DNA from: Bacteroidia bacterium
GTDB lineage: Bacteria; Bacteroidota; Bacteroidia; AKYH767-A; OLB10
DNA length: 48,339 bases
NCBI GenBank assembly: GCA_016788185.1
Contig: JAEUTF010000131.1
Location: 1-48,339, forward strand
Reading direction: 5' to 3'
Shown here piece by piece: positions 16,468 to 26,034 of this stretch. Under the pieces are notes generated by a model that saw only the letters and a program-made list of their open reading frames with translations, was not told where the DNA came from and searched no databases. Each line of letters begins with the position of its first letter. Positions within the stretch are counted from its first letter, which is position 1. The position numbers were made by a program, and so were the translations under genes.

Positions 16468-18255
16468 ATGGAGCAAATCCGGAATTTCTGCATCATTGCA
16501 CACATCGACCATGGCAAATCCACCCTGGCCGACCGTCTGTTGGAATATACTAACACCGTGTCGAAGAAGGATTTACAAGCCCAGGTATTGGACGATATGG
16601 ACCTGGAGCGGGAGCGGGGGATCACCATTAAAAGTCACGCCATCCAGATGGATTATGAGCTGGAGGGCAAAAAGTACATCCTGAACCTGATCGATACGCC
16701 GGGTCACGTCGACTTCAGTTATGAAGTTTCGCGTTCGATCGCGGCCTGTGAAGGGGCCTTGCTGATTGTAGATGCGGCACAGGGCATCCAGGCGCAAACC
16801 ATTTCCAACCTCTACCTGGCACTCGAGAACGATCTGACCATCATTCCGATTCTGAATAAAATCGACCTGCCCAGCGCCGAACCGGAACTGGTGAAGGATC
16901 AGATCGTGGATCTGCTCGGTTGCAAGAGGGAAGAGATCCTGGCGGCTTCCGGCAAAACCGGTATGGGCGTGCACGAAATACTGCGTGCCATTGTAGAACG
17001 GGTACCTGCTCCCAAAGGGGATCCGCAGGCTCCTCTGAAAGCCCTGATCTTTGATTCTGTTTTCAATTCCTTCAGAGGCATCATTGCCTATTTCAAAGTA
17101 CTGGAGGGGGAGATCCGCACCAACGACCACGTAAAATTTGTAGCCACCGGCGCCGATTACCATGCCGATGAAATCGGGATCCTGCGCCTGGAGAAATCTC
17201 CCCGCGAGGTGGTGAAGACCGGTGACGTGGGCTACATCATCTCCGGTATCAAGAATGCCAAAGAAGTGAAAGTAGGCGATACCATCACCCAGGTGAATCG
17301 TCCCTGTACTCAGGCGGTGGAGGGATTTGAGGATGTGAAGCCGATGGTTTTCGCAGGAATCTATCCGGTGGATACCGACGAATACGAGGAATTGAGAACC
17401 TCCATCGAAAAACTGCAGCTGAACGATGCTTCCCTGGTGTTTGAGCCGGAATCTTCGGCGGCCCTGGGCTTCGGTTTCCGCTGCGGATTTCTGGGCATGC
17501 TGCACATGGAGATCATCCAGGAGCGCCTCGAGCGGGAATTCAACATGACGGTGATTACCACGGTACCCAACGTGTCGTATTTCGCCTACCTGACCAACGG
17601 AGAAGATTTCCAGGTGAACAACCCGAGTGATTTTCCGGATCCCAGCAAGCTCGACCGTATTGAAGAGCCTTATATCAAGGCCACCATCATCACCAAGGCG
17701 GAGTTCGTAGGGCCGGTGATGGGTCTTTGCATCGGCAAACGCGGAGAGATCGTGAACCAGAGTTACCTGACCACCGACCGTGTAGAGCTTATTTTCAACA
17801 TGCCTCTGGCCGAAATCGTATTTGATTTTTACGACAAGCTGAAATCCATATCGAAAGGGTACGCCTCTTTCGACTACCATCAGATCGGCTACCGTCCCAG
17901 CGACCTCGTCCGGCTCGATATCCGCCTGAACAGCGAACCCGTGGATGCGCTGTCGGCGCTGATCCACCGCGATCATGCCTTTACCTTCGGAAAGAAAATC
18001 TGCGAGAAGCTGAAAGAGCTGATCACCCGTCAGCAATTTGAAATCGTGATCCAGGCCGCCATCGGCGCGAAAATCATCGCCCGTGAAACGGTGAAGGCAC
18101 TACGAAAAGATGTAACCGCCAAGTGTTACGGCGGTGACATCTCGCGTAAGCGAAAGCTGCTGGAGAAGCAGAAGGAAGGCAAGAAACGGATGCGTCAGGT
18201 CGGCTCGGTGGAGATCCCCCAGCAGGCTTTCCTCGCCGTTCTGAAGCTGGATTGA
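16468..18255 (+). CDS. lepA: Elongation factor 4 (LepA)
   Basis: 595 residues from the ATG at 16468, which gives the canonical N-terminus [19 protein letters not shown]; the open frame upstream is not conserved. GTPase motifs are visible: G1 [10 protein letters not shown]3 DTPGHVDF, G4 NKIDLP. Domains II and III follow, then the EF-G-like domain ([19 protein letters not shown]) and the LepA-specific C-terminal domain ([25 protein letters not shown], in parts). It acts on ribosomes during translation initiation or back-translocation. It is divergent from the ECF operon and followed by doxX. Confidence 0.98.
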   Translation: MEQIRNFCIIAHIDHGKSTLADRLLEYTNTVSKKDLQAQVLDDMDLERERGITIKSHAIQMDYELEGKKYILNLIDTPGHVDFSYEVSRSIAACEGALLIVDAAQGIQAQTISNLYLALENDLTIIPILNKIDLPSAEPELVKDQIVDLLGCKREEILAASGKTGMGVHEILRAIVERVPAPKGDPQAPLKALIFDSVFNSFRGIIAYFKVLEGEIRTNDHVKFVATGADYHADEIGILRLEKSPREVVKTGDVGYIISGIKNAKEVKVGDTITQVNRPCTQAVEGFEDVKPMVFAGIYPVDTDEYEELRTSIEKLQLNDASLVFEPESSAALGFGFRCGFLGMLHMEIIQERLEREFNMTVITTVPNVSYFAYLTNGEDFQVNNPSDFPDPSKLDRIEEPYIKATIITKAEFVGPVMGLCIGKRGEIVNQSYLTTDRVELIFNMPLAEIVFDFYDKLKSISKGYASFDYHQIGYRPSDLVRLDIRLNSEPVDALSALIHRDHAFTFGKKICEKLKELITRQQFEIVIQAAIGAKIIARETVKALRKDVTAKCYGGDISRKRKLLEKQKEGKKRMRQVGSVEIPQQAFLAVLKLD

Positions 18256-18324
18256 TCCGTCCCGCCTGCCTGAAGAATAAATTTTCTGTTCCGGGCGCTC
18301 ATTCTGTCAATACATTTCTACGCT

Positions 18325-18717
18325 ATGAAAAATTACTACGACTCCGGACTGGCGCTCCTGCGCATAGGGTTTTCCCTGGCCATGCTGTCGCATGGGTACG
18401 GGAAGCTGCTGAAATTAATCGAAGGCGGTGAAATTCAATTCATGGATTTTATGGGGATCGGTACCACGCTCTCGCTGGCCCTCGCGGTGATCGGTGAATT
18501 TGCCGCGCCGGTATTCGTTGCGCTCGGCTTGTATACACGCTGGGCGGCGTTGCCCACCGCCTTTACCATGGCCGTGGCTTTCTTTTACGTGCATGCTTCG
18601 GATGCCTTTGCGGACAAGGAAATGCCTTTCCTGTTTCTGCTGGCTTTCCTGGCGATTGCCCTGCTCGGTCCCGGAAAATACAGCCTGGATGCCCTGCGTG
18701 CCGGTAAAAAATCATAA
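18325..18717 (+). CDS. DoxX-family membrane protein
   Basis: 130 residues with four hydrophobic helices: 'SGLALLRIGFSLAMLSHGYGKL', 'LSLALAVIGEFAAPVFVALGL', 'ALPTAFTMAVAFFYVHASD' and 'FLFLLAFLAIALLG' (overlapping ends). The HGYGK motif after helix 1 and 'GPGKYSLDA' at the end are characteristic of DoxX/YphA-type proteins. Members are small inner-membrane proteins linked to redox or thiosulfate metabolism, but most have no known function. TACATTTC at 18311-18318 may be its -7 element. It is 69 bases after lepA. Confidence 0.88.
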   Translation: MKNYYDSGLALLRIGFSLAMLSHGYGKLLKLIEGGEIQFMDFMGIGTTLSLALAVIGEFAAPVFVALGLYTRWAALPTAFTMAVAFFYVHASDAFADKEMPFLFLLAFLAIALLGPGKYSLDALRAGKKS

Positions 18718-18751
18718 GGCCCGTCTTCACAGCACGGCCGCATCACCGCCG

Positions 18752-20812
18752 TCAGCGCTTCAGGACTTTTGTTCTGTACACCCTGTTGTTCTGCTGCAAT
18801 TCCACCAGCAGCATACCGGATGTCAGCGCGCGGAGGTCCATGGGTAATTTCTGGCCCTGCACATAGACCATTCCGTTAGAAATTTCCTGTCCGAGCACAT
18901 TGCAGATGCGCAGCTGCGCCGGTCCCTGCAGGCTTTCGGGCAGCAGCAGCCAGCATTCTTCAGCGGCCGGATTGGGATACGCCTTCATCCCGGTAAGCAT
19001 AGTGGTATCGCCGGGAAGTCCGCTCAGTGAGCAGGTGCCCGGCAGGTTCAGGTCGAGCCAGCCGGCGCGGGCGCTGATCCAGTTTTTCAGTTCCTGTTTT
19101 ACGCCGGCATAGTCGGGCGGTATCGGGTTTGGGTTGGGCCAGACATACACCCCGAGGATGGGCCACATGTTGAAATTACGGGACTGGCTTTCATCGAGCA
19201 GATTTCCTACGCTGTCGATCCAGTTGTGGAGGGTTGGGGTGGAAAGAAGACTGTCGCGCAGGTCTTCCCAGCGGCAGCGCACGGTGTTTTTCCAGAAAGG
19301 ATCCAGCATGAGCCGGCTCCACCAAAAGGGGACCTGGAATCCGTCGCCTGTATTGCTGAACTGATAACTGTAGCCACTGCTCACATCCCCGCCGTAGTAG
19401 TTGGCATTGCCCCAGGCGATGTCATAATCCCAGACGGGACCCATGTGCAGCAGGCCGCCGTCACTGTCTTTTTTCTTGTAGAAATAGGTGCTGATCCGGT
19501 AGCCGTCTACATTTTTGGAGAGTTCGTTGAGCAGAAAGTAATCGGCCCAGGAGGCCACATCGATGTATTTCCTGTAGCCGCTGAGGGGATTGCTGAAGTT
19601 GGGTCCGTGCAGGGCGATTTCGAAGCTGTCGCAGTAGCTTTCAATGTATTGCGCCTGCACCGGTAAAATCTGGTTCAGCTCGGGATATTCGTGCTGGATG
19701 GTGGGCTGGGGTCCGCCGCTGGGCGGCGGATAGAGCGAAAGCCAGCCGCCGCCGCTGCCACCGGTGAACTTGTCCACTTTTAGTATATAGCCTCCCGTTA
19801 GGTCGTCGCCGCTGGTGTCGGCCGCCGTCAGCCGGGCGATGTCCACCCGGCCGGGGTCGCGTTTGATCTTTTCCATAAAGATGTACACGCCCTGGTATTG
19901 CCCGTTGAGGATCACTTCGCAATAGCGGGTGCGGGAGGCGTAGTGCCCCATGGCCGCCGAGCGGTCGTACGACAGCACATTCCGCATCAGGGTTTTATCG
20001 GTGTAGTTGGCGTTGAGGATCCAGTCGCTCTCGGAAGGCATGCCGAGCAGGGCCGTGTCGATTTCCGCGCCGCTGCTGTCCCAGGTTTCCAGGCCGAAGG
20101 ATTTTTTAGGGAACATCTGCGAACTGGAGCCCCTGGTTTCGATGCCGATGAAGCCGTTGTAGACATTGGGGGTGTCGGACGTGTAATTACGGATACCCGG
20201 TCCGTTATCTATGATTTCCATGCGGGCGCTGATCTTGGGATCATCCGGAATGGCCTGCCCGTACGTATTGATTTTAATGATGGGCAGGTTGGAGGACGTC
20301 AGCACCAGTCCCTGCGGGGGATTGCTGCCGAAACTGATGTTCCAGTTCAGGAGGATGCCTGCGTCGGCGAAGGGGTAGGTATCGTGAATCAGCAGCTGCC
20401 AGGACTGGTTGGGATCCTGTCCGTTGTTGACATTGTACATCGGGCTTTCCGGACGGTAGGAACCGCTGAAGGGAGCCGAGCCGTTGCTGATGAAGTTTGG
20501 CACCGTATCGTAAAAGCAGGTGTTCCAGTAATTGTTGCCGGAGCCGCCGTTGCCCGTGCTCAGCTCAATGTACGTACTGTCGGGCGCCACCAGCCAGATT
20601 TCCAGATCGGCATCGTAGGGATGAACAATGTTGAGGCAGACGTTAATGAGACCGAACGTGGAGTCGAGGGAGGAGGGCAGACCGCTCACCGCAACGGGGA
20701 AGCGGATGCTGTTTCCGTTATCCGGTATGTTTCCGCCGCTGCCCGTGAAGGTCTGAGCGTTCATGAAATACGGAAAGAACAGGAGGGCCAGAAAGAAAAC
20801 AAGGTGTTTCAT
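18752..20812 (-). CDS. CotH-kinase-family surface protein with P-domain and T9SS type A sorting domain
   Basis: 686 residues. A signal peptide (MKHLVFFLALLFFPYFMNAQ) is followed by a proprotein-convertase P-domain (about 22-165: ADLEIWLVAPDSTYIEL, SWQLLIHDTYPFADAG). Residues about 175-570 match CotH: 'MFPKKSFGLETWDSSG', 'SDWILNANYTDKTLMRN', 'YCEVILNGQYQGVYIFMEKI', 'GPVWDYDIAWGN'. CotH proteins are atypical kinases; spore CotH phosphorylates coat proteins. The end (AYPNPAAEECW...LTSGMLLVELQ..RTKVLKR) is a type A T9SS signal, so it acts at the cell surface. It has its own promoter and is divergent from the PhoD-like gene. Confidence 0.9.
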   Translation of the reverse strand: MKHLVFFLALLFFPYFMNAQTFTGSGGNIPDNGNSIRFPVAVSGLPSSLDSTFGLINVCLNIVHPYDADLEIWLVAPDSTYIELSTGNGGSGNNYWNTCFYDTVPNFISNGSAPFSGSYRPESPMYNVNNGQDPNQSWQLLIHDTYPFADAGILLNWNISFGSNPPQGLVLTSSNLPIIKINTYGQAIPDDPKISARMEIIDNGPGIRNYTSDTPNVYNGFIGIETRGSSSQMFPKKSFGLETWDSSGAEIDTALLGMPSESDWILNANYTDKTLMRNVLSYDRSAAMGHYASRTRYCEVILNGQYQGVYIFMEKIKRDPGRVDIARLTAADTSGDDLTGGYILKVDKFTGGSGGGWLSLYPPPSGGPQPTIQHEYPELNQILPVQAQYIESYCDSFEIALHGPNFSNPLSGYRKYIDVASWADYFLLNELSKNVDGYRISTYFYKKKDSDGGLLHMGPVWDYDIAWGNANYYGGDVSSGYSYQFSNTGDGFQVPFWWSRLMLDPFWKNTVRCRWEDLRDSLLSTPTLHNWIDSVGNLLDESQSRNFNMWPILGVYVWPNPNPIPPDYAGVKQELKNWISARAGWLDLNLPGTCSLSGLPGDTTMLTGMKAYPNPAAEECWLLLPESLQGPAQLRICNVLGQEISNGMVYVQGQKLPMDLRALTSGMLLVELQQNNRVYRTKVLKR

Positions 20813-20821
20813 AGTGCAGTA

Positions 20822-20853
20822 TAAAATTACGGAATCGGGCGGGAACCTGCAAA
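20822..20853 (-). promoter_or_regulatory. Bacteroidota promoter for the CotH gene
   Basis: On the reverse strand TTTG (20850-20853) and TAATTTTA (20822-20829) are 20 bases apart; the -7 box differs from TAnnTTTG only in its last base and lies 10 bases before the ATG. Confidence 0.6.
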
Positions 20854-20925
20854 TTCCCGTGTGGAATCCTGGGCATAGCGGCGTCCGGCTTTTTCAGGGC
20901 TGCGCAGTACCGTGCACACCTTGCC

Positions 20926-20956
20926 TTTACATGTTAAACTGATTTTGTTAATTTTA
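20926..20956 (+). promoter_or_regulatory. Bacteroidota promoter for the PhoD-like gene
   Basis: TTTA at 20926-20929 and TAATTTTA at 20949-20956 are 19 bases apart, each one base from TTTG-N19-TAnnTTTG. The start codon follows 16 bases later. Confidence 0.45.
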
Positions 20957-20972
20957 GGCTGAAATATCCGGT

Positions 20973-22340
20973 ATGATGAAAAAGCTGCTCCTTCTTTTCA
21001 TGCTCCTAAGCATGCGTTTTTATGCCCTGGCCCAGCAGGAACCCCTTCACATCTCCGGCCCCATGCTGGGCTATTCCGAGCACCGTTCCGTGCTGATCTG
21101 GTATGAAGTGGGGCAGTCTGTAAAAAGTGCGGTACTCCGCTACTGGGAGAAGGAGCACACCGAGTTTTATTATGAAATGGATTACACCGGACCCTTGGGG
21201 ATGCCGTACAATCCCATCCGTTTTGAACTGGTAAAACTCAAGCTGAACACCACCTATCACTATGAACTGCTGCTGAACGGCAAGGTGCTTCCGGCCACGC
21301 GGGTCAACGCCTTTACCACCAAGCCGTACCAGGCCAACCCGGCGGGCGATCCGGTGAATTTTTCCTTTTTGGCCGGCTCCTGTCTCTACCTCAACGATCC
21401 GGTTCTGGATGCTAACGGCAGTCCCTATGGGCAAGACACCTACATCCTGCGAACCATGGCGTCCATGCCTTCCGATTTCATGCTGTGGCTCGGCGACAAC
21501 CTCTATCTGCGCGCTTCCGATTACGGCTCTGCCGCCGGCATCCATTACCGCTACTCGGTGAACCGCAAGGCACCCGAGCTGGCCGAGCTGCTGGCTTCGC
21601 GTCCGAATTACGCCACCTGGGACGATCACGATTATGGCAACAACGACGCCGACCGTTCCTTTGAACTGAAAGCCGTTTCGCAGGAGAGCTTCCGGAATTA
21701 CTGGGGTAACAAATCCTATGGCAGCGAAAACGATCAGGGCATTTATTCTTCTTTCAGCTGGAGCGATGCGGACTTCTTCCTGATGGACGACCGGAGCCAC
21801 CGCGCCCCCAACCTGCTCAGAGATTCCATCGGAGGCAAAGTGAATTGCGATAAACCGTTTTTCGGGGAGACCCAACTGGCCTGGCTGAAAGATAAGCTCC
21901 TGGGTTCCTCTGCCACCTTTAAATTCATTGCCGTGGGTAACCAGGTACTCAACCCGGTAGCCGAAAAGGAACATTTCCGGAATTACTCCTGCGAATTTAC
22001 GGAGCTCATGAATTTTATTGTGAGCTACCGGATCAGCGGGGTGGTATTCCTGAGCGGCGACCGGCATTTTTCAGAGATCAATGCCTGGCAGCCGAAAGGT
22101 GGCTATACATTGTACGATTTTACCTGTTCACCACTCACCTCACGCGTGCACGAGATCAGCGCGAAGGAAGCCGGCAACCCCTCCCGTGTGCCGGAGTCGT
22201 TGGTGAAATCCAACAATTTCAGCCGTTTTGAAATCAGCGGCCCAGCAGGCGATCGTACCCTCAAGATGATCTGCATCGATAAAAACGGAGTGGTGCTTTC
22301 GGGATTTTCACTGAACGAGAAGGACCTGAAAATGAAGTGA
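20973..22340 (+). CDS. PhoD-like metallophosphatase, secreted
   Basis: 455 residues; the ATG at 20976 is an equally good start. A signal peptide (KKLLLLFMLLSMRFYALAQ) precedes a short fibronectin-like N-terminal domain, as in PhoD alkaline phosphatases. Metallophosphatase motifs appear in order: 'FLAGSCLYLND', 'MLWLGDNLYLRASD', 'TWDDHDYGNNDAD', 'AVGNQVLNP' and 'VVFLSGDRHFSEIN'. These bind the Fe/Ca or di-metal centre that cleaves phosphate mono- or diesters. There is no T9SS tail, so it is probably periplasmic. Substrate may be phosphodiesters or teichoic-type polymers; this is not certain. It has a separate promoter and lies upstream of prolyl oligopeptidase. Confidence 0.9.
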   Translation: MMKKLLLLFMLLSMRFYALAQQEPLHISGPMLGYSEHRSVLIWYEVGQSVKSAVLRYWEKEHTEFYYEMDYTGPLGMPYNPIRFELVKLKLNTTYHYELLLNGKVLPATRVNAFTTKPYQANPAGDPVNFSFLAGSCLYLNDPVLDANGSPYGQDTYILRTMASMPSDFMLWLGDNLYLRASDYGSAAGIHYRYSVNRKAPELAELLASRPNYATWDDHDYGNNDADRSFELKAVSQESFRNYWGNKSYGSENDQGIYSSFSWSDADFFLMDDRSHRAPNLLRDSIGGKVNCDKPFFGETQLAWLKDKLLGSSATFKFIAVGNQVLNPVAEKEHFRNYSCEFTELMNFIVSYRISGVVFLSGDRHFSEINAWQPKGGYTLYDFTCSPLTSRVHEISAKEAGNPSRVPESLVKSNNFSRFEISGPAGDRTLKMICIDKNGVVLSGFSLNEKDLKMK

Positions 22341-22456
22341 TCCGCAAGGTACCGCTCTTCACGGATCAGGATGTTGGTCTGCTGGCCTGCAAGGAGCAGC
22401 ACCACGCCCGGCTCAGATTTCTTTTCCTGCCGGCGCTTTCCTTTCCGCTTCTTGAC

Positions 22457-22464
22457 TAAATTTG
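22457..22464 (+). promoter_or_regulatory. Bacteroidota -7 element before prolyl oligopeptidase
   Basis: TAAATTTG is an exact TAnnTTTG match, with TTTC at 22437-22440. It lies 14 bases before the ATG at 22479 and inside the upstream extension of the open frame, so the extension is not translated. Confidence 0.6.
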
Positions 22465-22478
22465 AACACTCAATTTCG

Positions 22479-24614
22479 ATGTTCATGTCCACAAAATCAA
22501 CTACAGGCTTTTGCCTGGTATTCAGCCTTTGCGTCCTCATGGTAAATGCACAAGCACCGGTATATCCCCGTACCGAAAAGGGGACGGACCAGGATAATTA
22601 TCACGGTACCACCGTCAGCGATCCTTACCGCTGGCTGGAAGTGGATACCGCAGAAAATGTGAAGAAGTGGGTCGAAGCACAGAACAAGGTTACTTTTGAT
22701 TACCTCGCCAAAATCCCTTACCGCGAAAATTTCCGGAAGCGACTCACTGAGATTATGAATTATGAGCGCTTTTCTGCACCGAATAAGGCCGGCGACTATT
22801 ATTTCTTCAGTAAAAACGACGGACTTCAGAATCAGTCGGTGATTTATTACCAGAAGGGGCTGGACGCGGAGCCCAGGGTATTTCTGGATCCGAATTCGCT
22901 GAGCAAGGATGGTACGGCGGCCGTGAGCATGCTTGGTTTTTCAGGCGATAAGAAATACCTCGCTTATGCCATCAACCAGAGCGGTTCCGACTGGCAGACC
23001 ATACGGGTCAAGCAGGTGGAGGGCGCCAAGGACATGAGCGACGAACTGCAATGGGTGAAGTTCAGCGGGGCGGCCTGGTACAAGGACGGTTTTTTCTACT
23101 CGCGTTACGCCACCCCGGCCAAAGGAACGGAGTTGAGCGCGAAGAACGAATACCATCAGGTGTGGTACCATAAACTCGGTACGGCGCAAAGTGAAGACCA
23201 GCTAATTTATGAGGACAAAGCCAATGCGCTGCGCTATTACGGTTCGCAGGTGACGGAAGATGAGCGTTACCTCTTCATCTATGTTTCTCAGGGCACCTAC
23301 GGCACGGAAATACTTTACCGGGATCTCACCAGGCCCGGCAGCAAACTGAGCCTCCTGTTCAAGGGTTTTGAGCACGAGTACGGGATTATCGATAACGAGG
23401 GCAGTAAAATATTCATCAGCACCAACCACGGGGCGCTCAACAACCACGTGACCCTGCTCGACCTGGCGACCCTGAAGCCCGGGGTTCCGGCTCACGAACA
23501 ATGGCAGGTGCTGGTACCTGAGACGAGTTCCCTGCTGGAGAGCGTTTCCTCAGCCGGAGGCAAACTCTTTCTGAATTACCTGCAGGATGTCTCCTCGCAT
23601 GTGTACCGTTATTCCTTTAGCGGCGTCAGGGAAATGGAAATTCCGCTGCCGGCCATCGGCACGGCTTCCGGATTCAGCGGCTACCGCGACGACAAGGAAG
23701 TGTTTTTCACGTTCACTTCGTTCACCTATCCTCCCACCATCTACCGGTATAGCCTTGCCGACAGGCAGGTAACAAAATTCCGCGGTTCCGGTGTGAAATT
23801 TAATCCCGATGCCTTCACTACCGAACAGGTATTCTTCAACAGCAAAGATGGTACGAGGGTGCCGATGTTTATTGTGCACAAAAAGGGACTGAAGCGCGAC
23901 GGGAAAAATCCGACCCTGCTCTATGCCTACGGCGGATTCAATGTCAACCTGAATCCCGGTTTCAGTGCGGCCCGCCTGGCCCTGCTCGAGCAGGGCGCCA
24001 TTTTCGTGATGGCCAATATCCGCGGGGGCGGTGAATACGGCGAAGCCTGGCACAAAGCCGGCATGCTCCTGAATAAACAGAATGTTTTCGACGATTTCAT
24101 TGCCGCCGCCGAATACCTTATCCGTGAAAAATACACCTCTCCTTCCTTTCTCGCCGTGCAGGGAGGTTCCAACGGCGGACTTCTCATCGGCGCGGTCGTC
24201 AACCAGCGCCCTGATCTCTACAAAGTAGCCTTCCCGGCGGTGGGTGTGATGGACATGCTGCGCTTCCACAAATTTACCGTGGGCTGGGGATGGGTGGTGG
24301 AATACGGTTCCAGCGACAGCGTTCAGCACTTTCGCAACCTCCTCAATTATTCACCGCTGCACAACATCCGTCCGGCCGAATATCCGGCGGTCATGGTCAC
24401 CACCGCCGATCACGACGACCGTGTGGTGCCGGCTCATTCCTTCAAGTACATTGCCACCCTGCAGGAAAAGCAGAAAGGGAACAACCCTGTGCTGATCCGC
24501 ATCGATGTAAAAGCCGGACACGGTGCCGGAAAACCGCTCAGCAAAACCATCGAAGAGCTGGCCGATACCTATTCCTTTATGTTTTACAACATGGGGGTAA
24601 CGCCTAGCTGGTAG
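22479..24614 (+). CDS. Prolyl oligopeptidase (S9A family), secreted
   Basis: About 711 residues from the ATG at 22479 (MFMSTKSTTGFCLVFSLCVL), which is a signal peptide; the open frame extends to 22371 but a promoter lies there. The N-terminal 'YPRTEKGTDQDNYHGTTVSDPYRWLE' region (in parts) is the family hallmark, then a seven-bladed propeller, then the alpha/beta hydrolase domain. Catalytic residues: S564 in GGSNGG, Asp within DHDDRVVP, H681 in KAGHGAG. It cleaves short peptides after proline, probably in the periplasm. It ends 64 bases before purD and may be co-transcribed. Confidence 0.96.
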   Translation: MFMSTKSTTGFCLVFSLCVLMVNAQAPVYPRTEKGTDQDNYHGTTVSDPYRWLEVDTAENVKKWVEAQNKVTFDYLAKIPYRENFRKRLTEIMNYERFSAPNKAGDYYFFSKNDGLQNQSVIYYQKGLDAEPRVFLDPNSLSKDGTAAVSMLGFSGDKKYLAYAINQSGSDWQTIRVKQVEGAKDMSDELQWVKFSGAAWYKDGFFYSRYATPAKGTELSAKNEYHQVWYHKLGTAQSEDQLIYEDKANALRYYGSQVTEDERYLFIYVSQGTYGTEILYRDLTRPGSKLSLLFKGFEHEYGIIDNEGSKIFISTNHGALNNHVTLLDLATLKPGVPAHEQWQVLVPETSSLLESVSSAGGKLFLNYLQDVSSHVYRYSFSGVREMEIPLPAIGTASGFSGYRDDKEVFFTFTSFTYPPTIYRYSLADRQVTKFRGSGVKFNPDAFTTEQVFFNSKDGTRVPMFIVHKKGLKRDGKNPTLLYAYGGFNVNLNPGFSAARLALLEQGAIFVMANIRGGGEYGEAWHKAGMLLNKQNVFDDFIAAAEYLIREKYTSPSFLAVQGGSNGGLLIGAVVNQRPDLYKVAFPAVGVMDMLRFHKFTVGWGWVVEYGSSDSVQHFRNLLNYSPLHNIRPAEYPAVMVTTADHDDRVVPAHSFKYIATLQEKQKGNNPVLIRIDVKAGHGAGKPLSKTIEELADTYSFMFYNMGVTPSW

Positions 24615-24678
24615 TCCCTGCGTTTAATCATCCTTGTCAACACCTGGGGAAGAACCCCTCCTGAATGCACCAAGCAGA

Positions 24679-25968
24679 ATGCTGAATATCCTCCTCCTCG
24701 GCTCCGGCGGACGCGAACACGCCTTTGCCAGAAGCCTTTCCATGAGTCCGCGCTGCACGAAGCTGTTCATCGCTCCCGGCAATGCCGGTACCTCCCGGCA
24801 CGGCACTAACGTGAACCTGTCACCGAACGATTTTCCCGGATTGAAGTCTTTTGTGCTGGAGCAGTCCATCGGTCTGGTGGTGGTGGGGCCCGAGGATCCG
24901 CTGGTGAACGGCGTCACGGATTTTTTCTCGGAAGATCCGCAACTGCGCCACATCCCCGTGATCGGACCTTCGCGGGCCGGCGCACAGCTCGAAGGAAGCA
25001 AGGATTTCTCCAAGGCCTTCATGAAGCGCAACGGGATTCCTACCGCCGCCTATGCCACCTTCACCTATTCAAAACTGGAGGAGGGCTATCGATTTCTCGA
25101 AACACTGAAGCCCCCCTATGTGCTGAAGGCCGACGGACTGGCGGCCGGCAAGGGCGTCCTGATCCTGGAGGAACTGGAGGAGGCGAAGCAGGAGCTGAAA
25201 GCCATGCTGGGCGACGGTAAATTCGGCAAGGCCGGTGAGAAGGTGGTGATTGAAGAGTTTCTGAAAGGCATTGAAGTATCCTTTTTTGTGCTCACCGACG
25301 GTGTCCATTACAAGATCCTGCCGGAGGCCAAGGATTACAAACGCATCGGGGAGGGCGACAAAGGCCTCAATACCGGTGGCATGGGTGCGGTCAGTCCGGT
25401 GCCCTTTGTGGATGCGGCGTTTGTGCAAAAGTTGGAGGAACGCATTGTAAAGCCCACCGTACAGGGTCTGCGTAACGCGCAGATTCCCTACTGCGGTTTC
25501 ATCTTCATCGGACTGATGAACGTAGCCGGTGAACCCTATGTGATTGAATACAACTGCCGCATGGGCGACCCGGAAACGGAAGCCGTGCTTCCCAGGATCA
25601 AAACCGATTTTGTGGAGCTGATGCAGGCGGTAGCGGAACAGAAGCTGGACCAGATCCGGCTGGAAACCGATCCGCGTATAGCCGCCACCGTGGTAATGGT
25701 GTCCGGGGGCTATCCCGGAAATTACGAGAAGGGCTATGAAGTAACCCACCTCGACCGGGCCGGGGATACCCTCGTGTTCCATGCAGGTACCACCCTGAGT
25801 GAGGGGAAAACGGTGACCAGCGGCGGACGCGTATTGGCCCTGACTTCGCTGGCCGATACCCTGGAGGAAGCCCTGGCGGCTTCCTATGCCGCCGCCAAAG
25901 CCATTCAGTACGATTACGCGTATTACAGGAAAGATATCGGGCGGGATTTAATGCTCATGGACAAGTAA
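24679..25968 (+). CDS. purD: Phosphoribosylamine-glycine ligase
   Basis: 429 residues from the ATG at 24679 (MLNILLLGSGGREHA), the conserved PurD start; 15 open codons before it are not conserved. ATP-grasp features: 'VVGPEDPLVNG', 'FMKRNGIPTA', 'VLKADGLAAGKGV', 'EEFLKGIEVSFFVLTDG', 'LNTGGMGAVSP' and 'EYNCRMGDPETEAVLP'. It joins phosphoribosylamine and glycine with ATP, the second step of purine synthesis, using the product of the PurF reaction. Purine genes here are scattered (purQ at 8.6 kb, the PurF-like gene at 29.6 kb). recO follows after 66 bases. Confidence 0.97.
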   Translation: MLNILLLGSGGREHAFARSLSMSPRCTKLFIAPGNAGTSRHGTNVNLSPNDFPGLKSFVLEQSIGLVVVGPEDPLVNGVTDFFSEDPQLRHIPVIGPSRAGAQLEGSKDFSKAFMKRNGIPTAAYATFTYSKLEEGYRFLETLKPPYVLKADGLAAGKGVLILEELEEAKQELKAMLGDGKFGKAGEKVVIEEFLKGIEVSFFVLTDGVHYKILPEAKDYKRIGEGDKGLNTGGMGAVSPVPFVDAAFVQKLEERIVKPTVQGLRNAQIPYCGFIFIGLMNVAGEPYVIEYNCRMGDPETEAVLPRIKTDFVELMQAVAEQKLDQIRLETDPRIAATVVMVSGGYPGNYEKGYEVTHLDRAGDTLVFHAGTTLSEGKTVTSGGRVLALTSLADTLEEALAASYAAAKAIQYDYAYYRKDIGRDLMLMDK

Positions 25969-26034
25969 TCTCACCTGGAAAGCAGGACGTCCGTTGTGAA
26001 ATGTTTGCAACGGTGATAGTTGAAATGGAACAGG

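Noticed and set aside
16573-18036. A 487-codon open frame antisense to lepA
   Set aside because: It mirrors the strongly conserved lepA gene, has no domain, and results from GC-biased codon use in the real frame.
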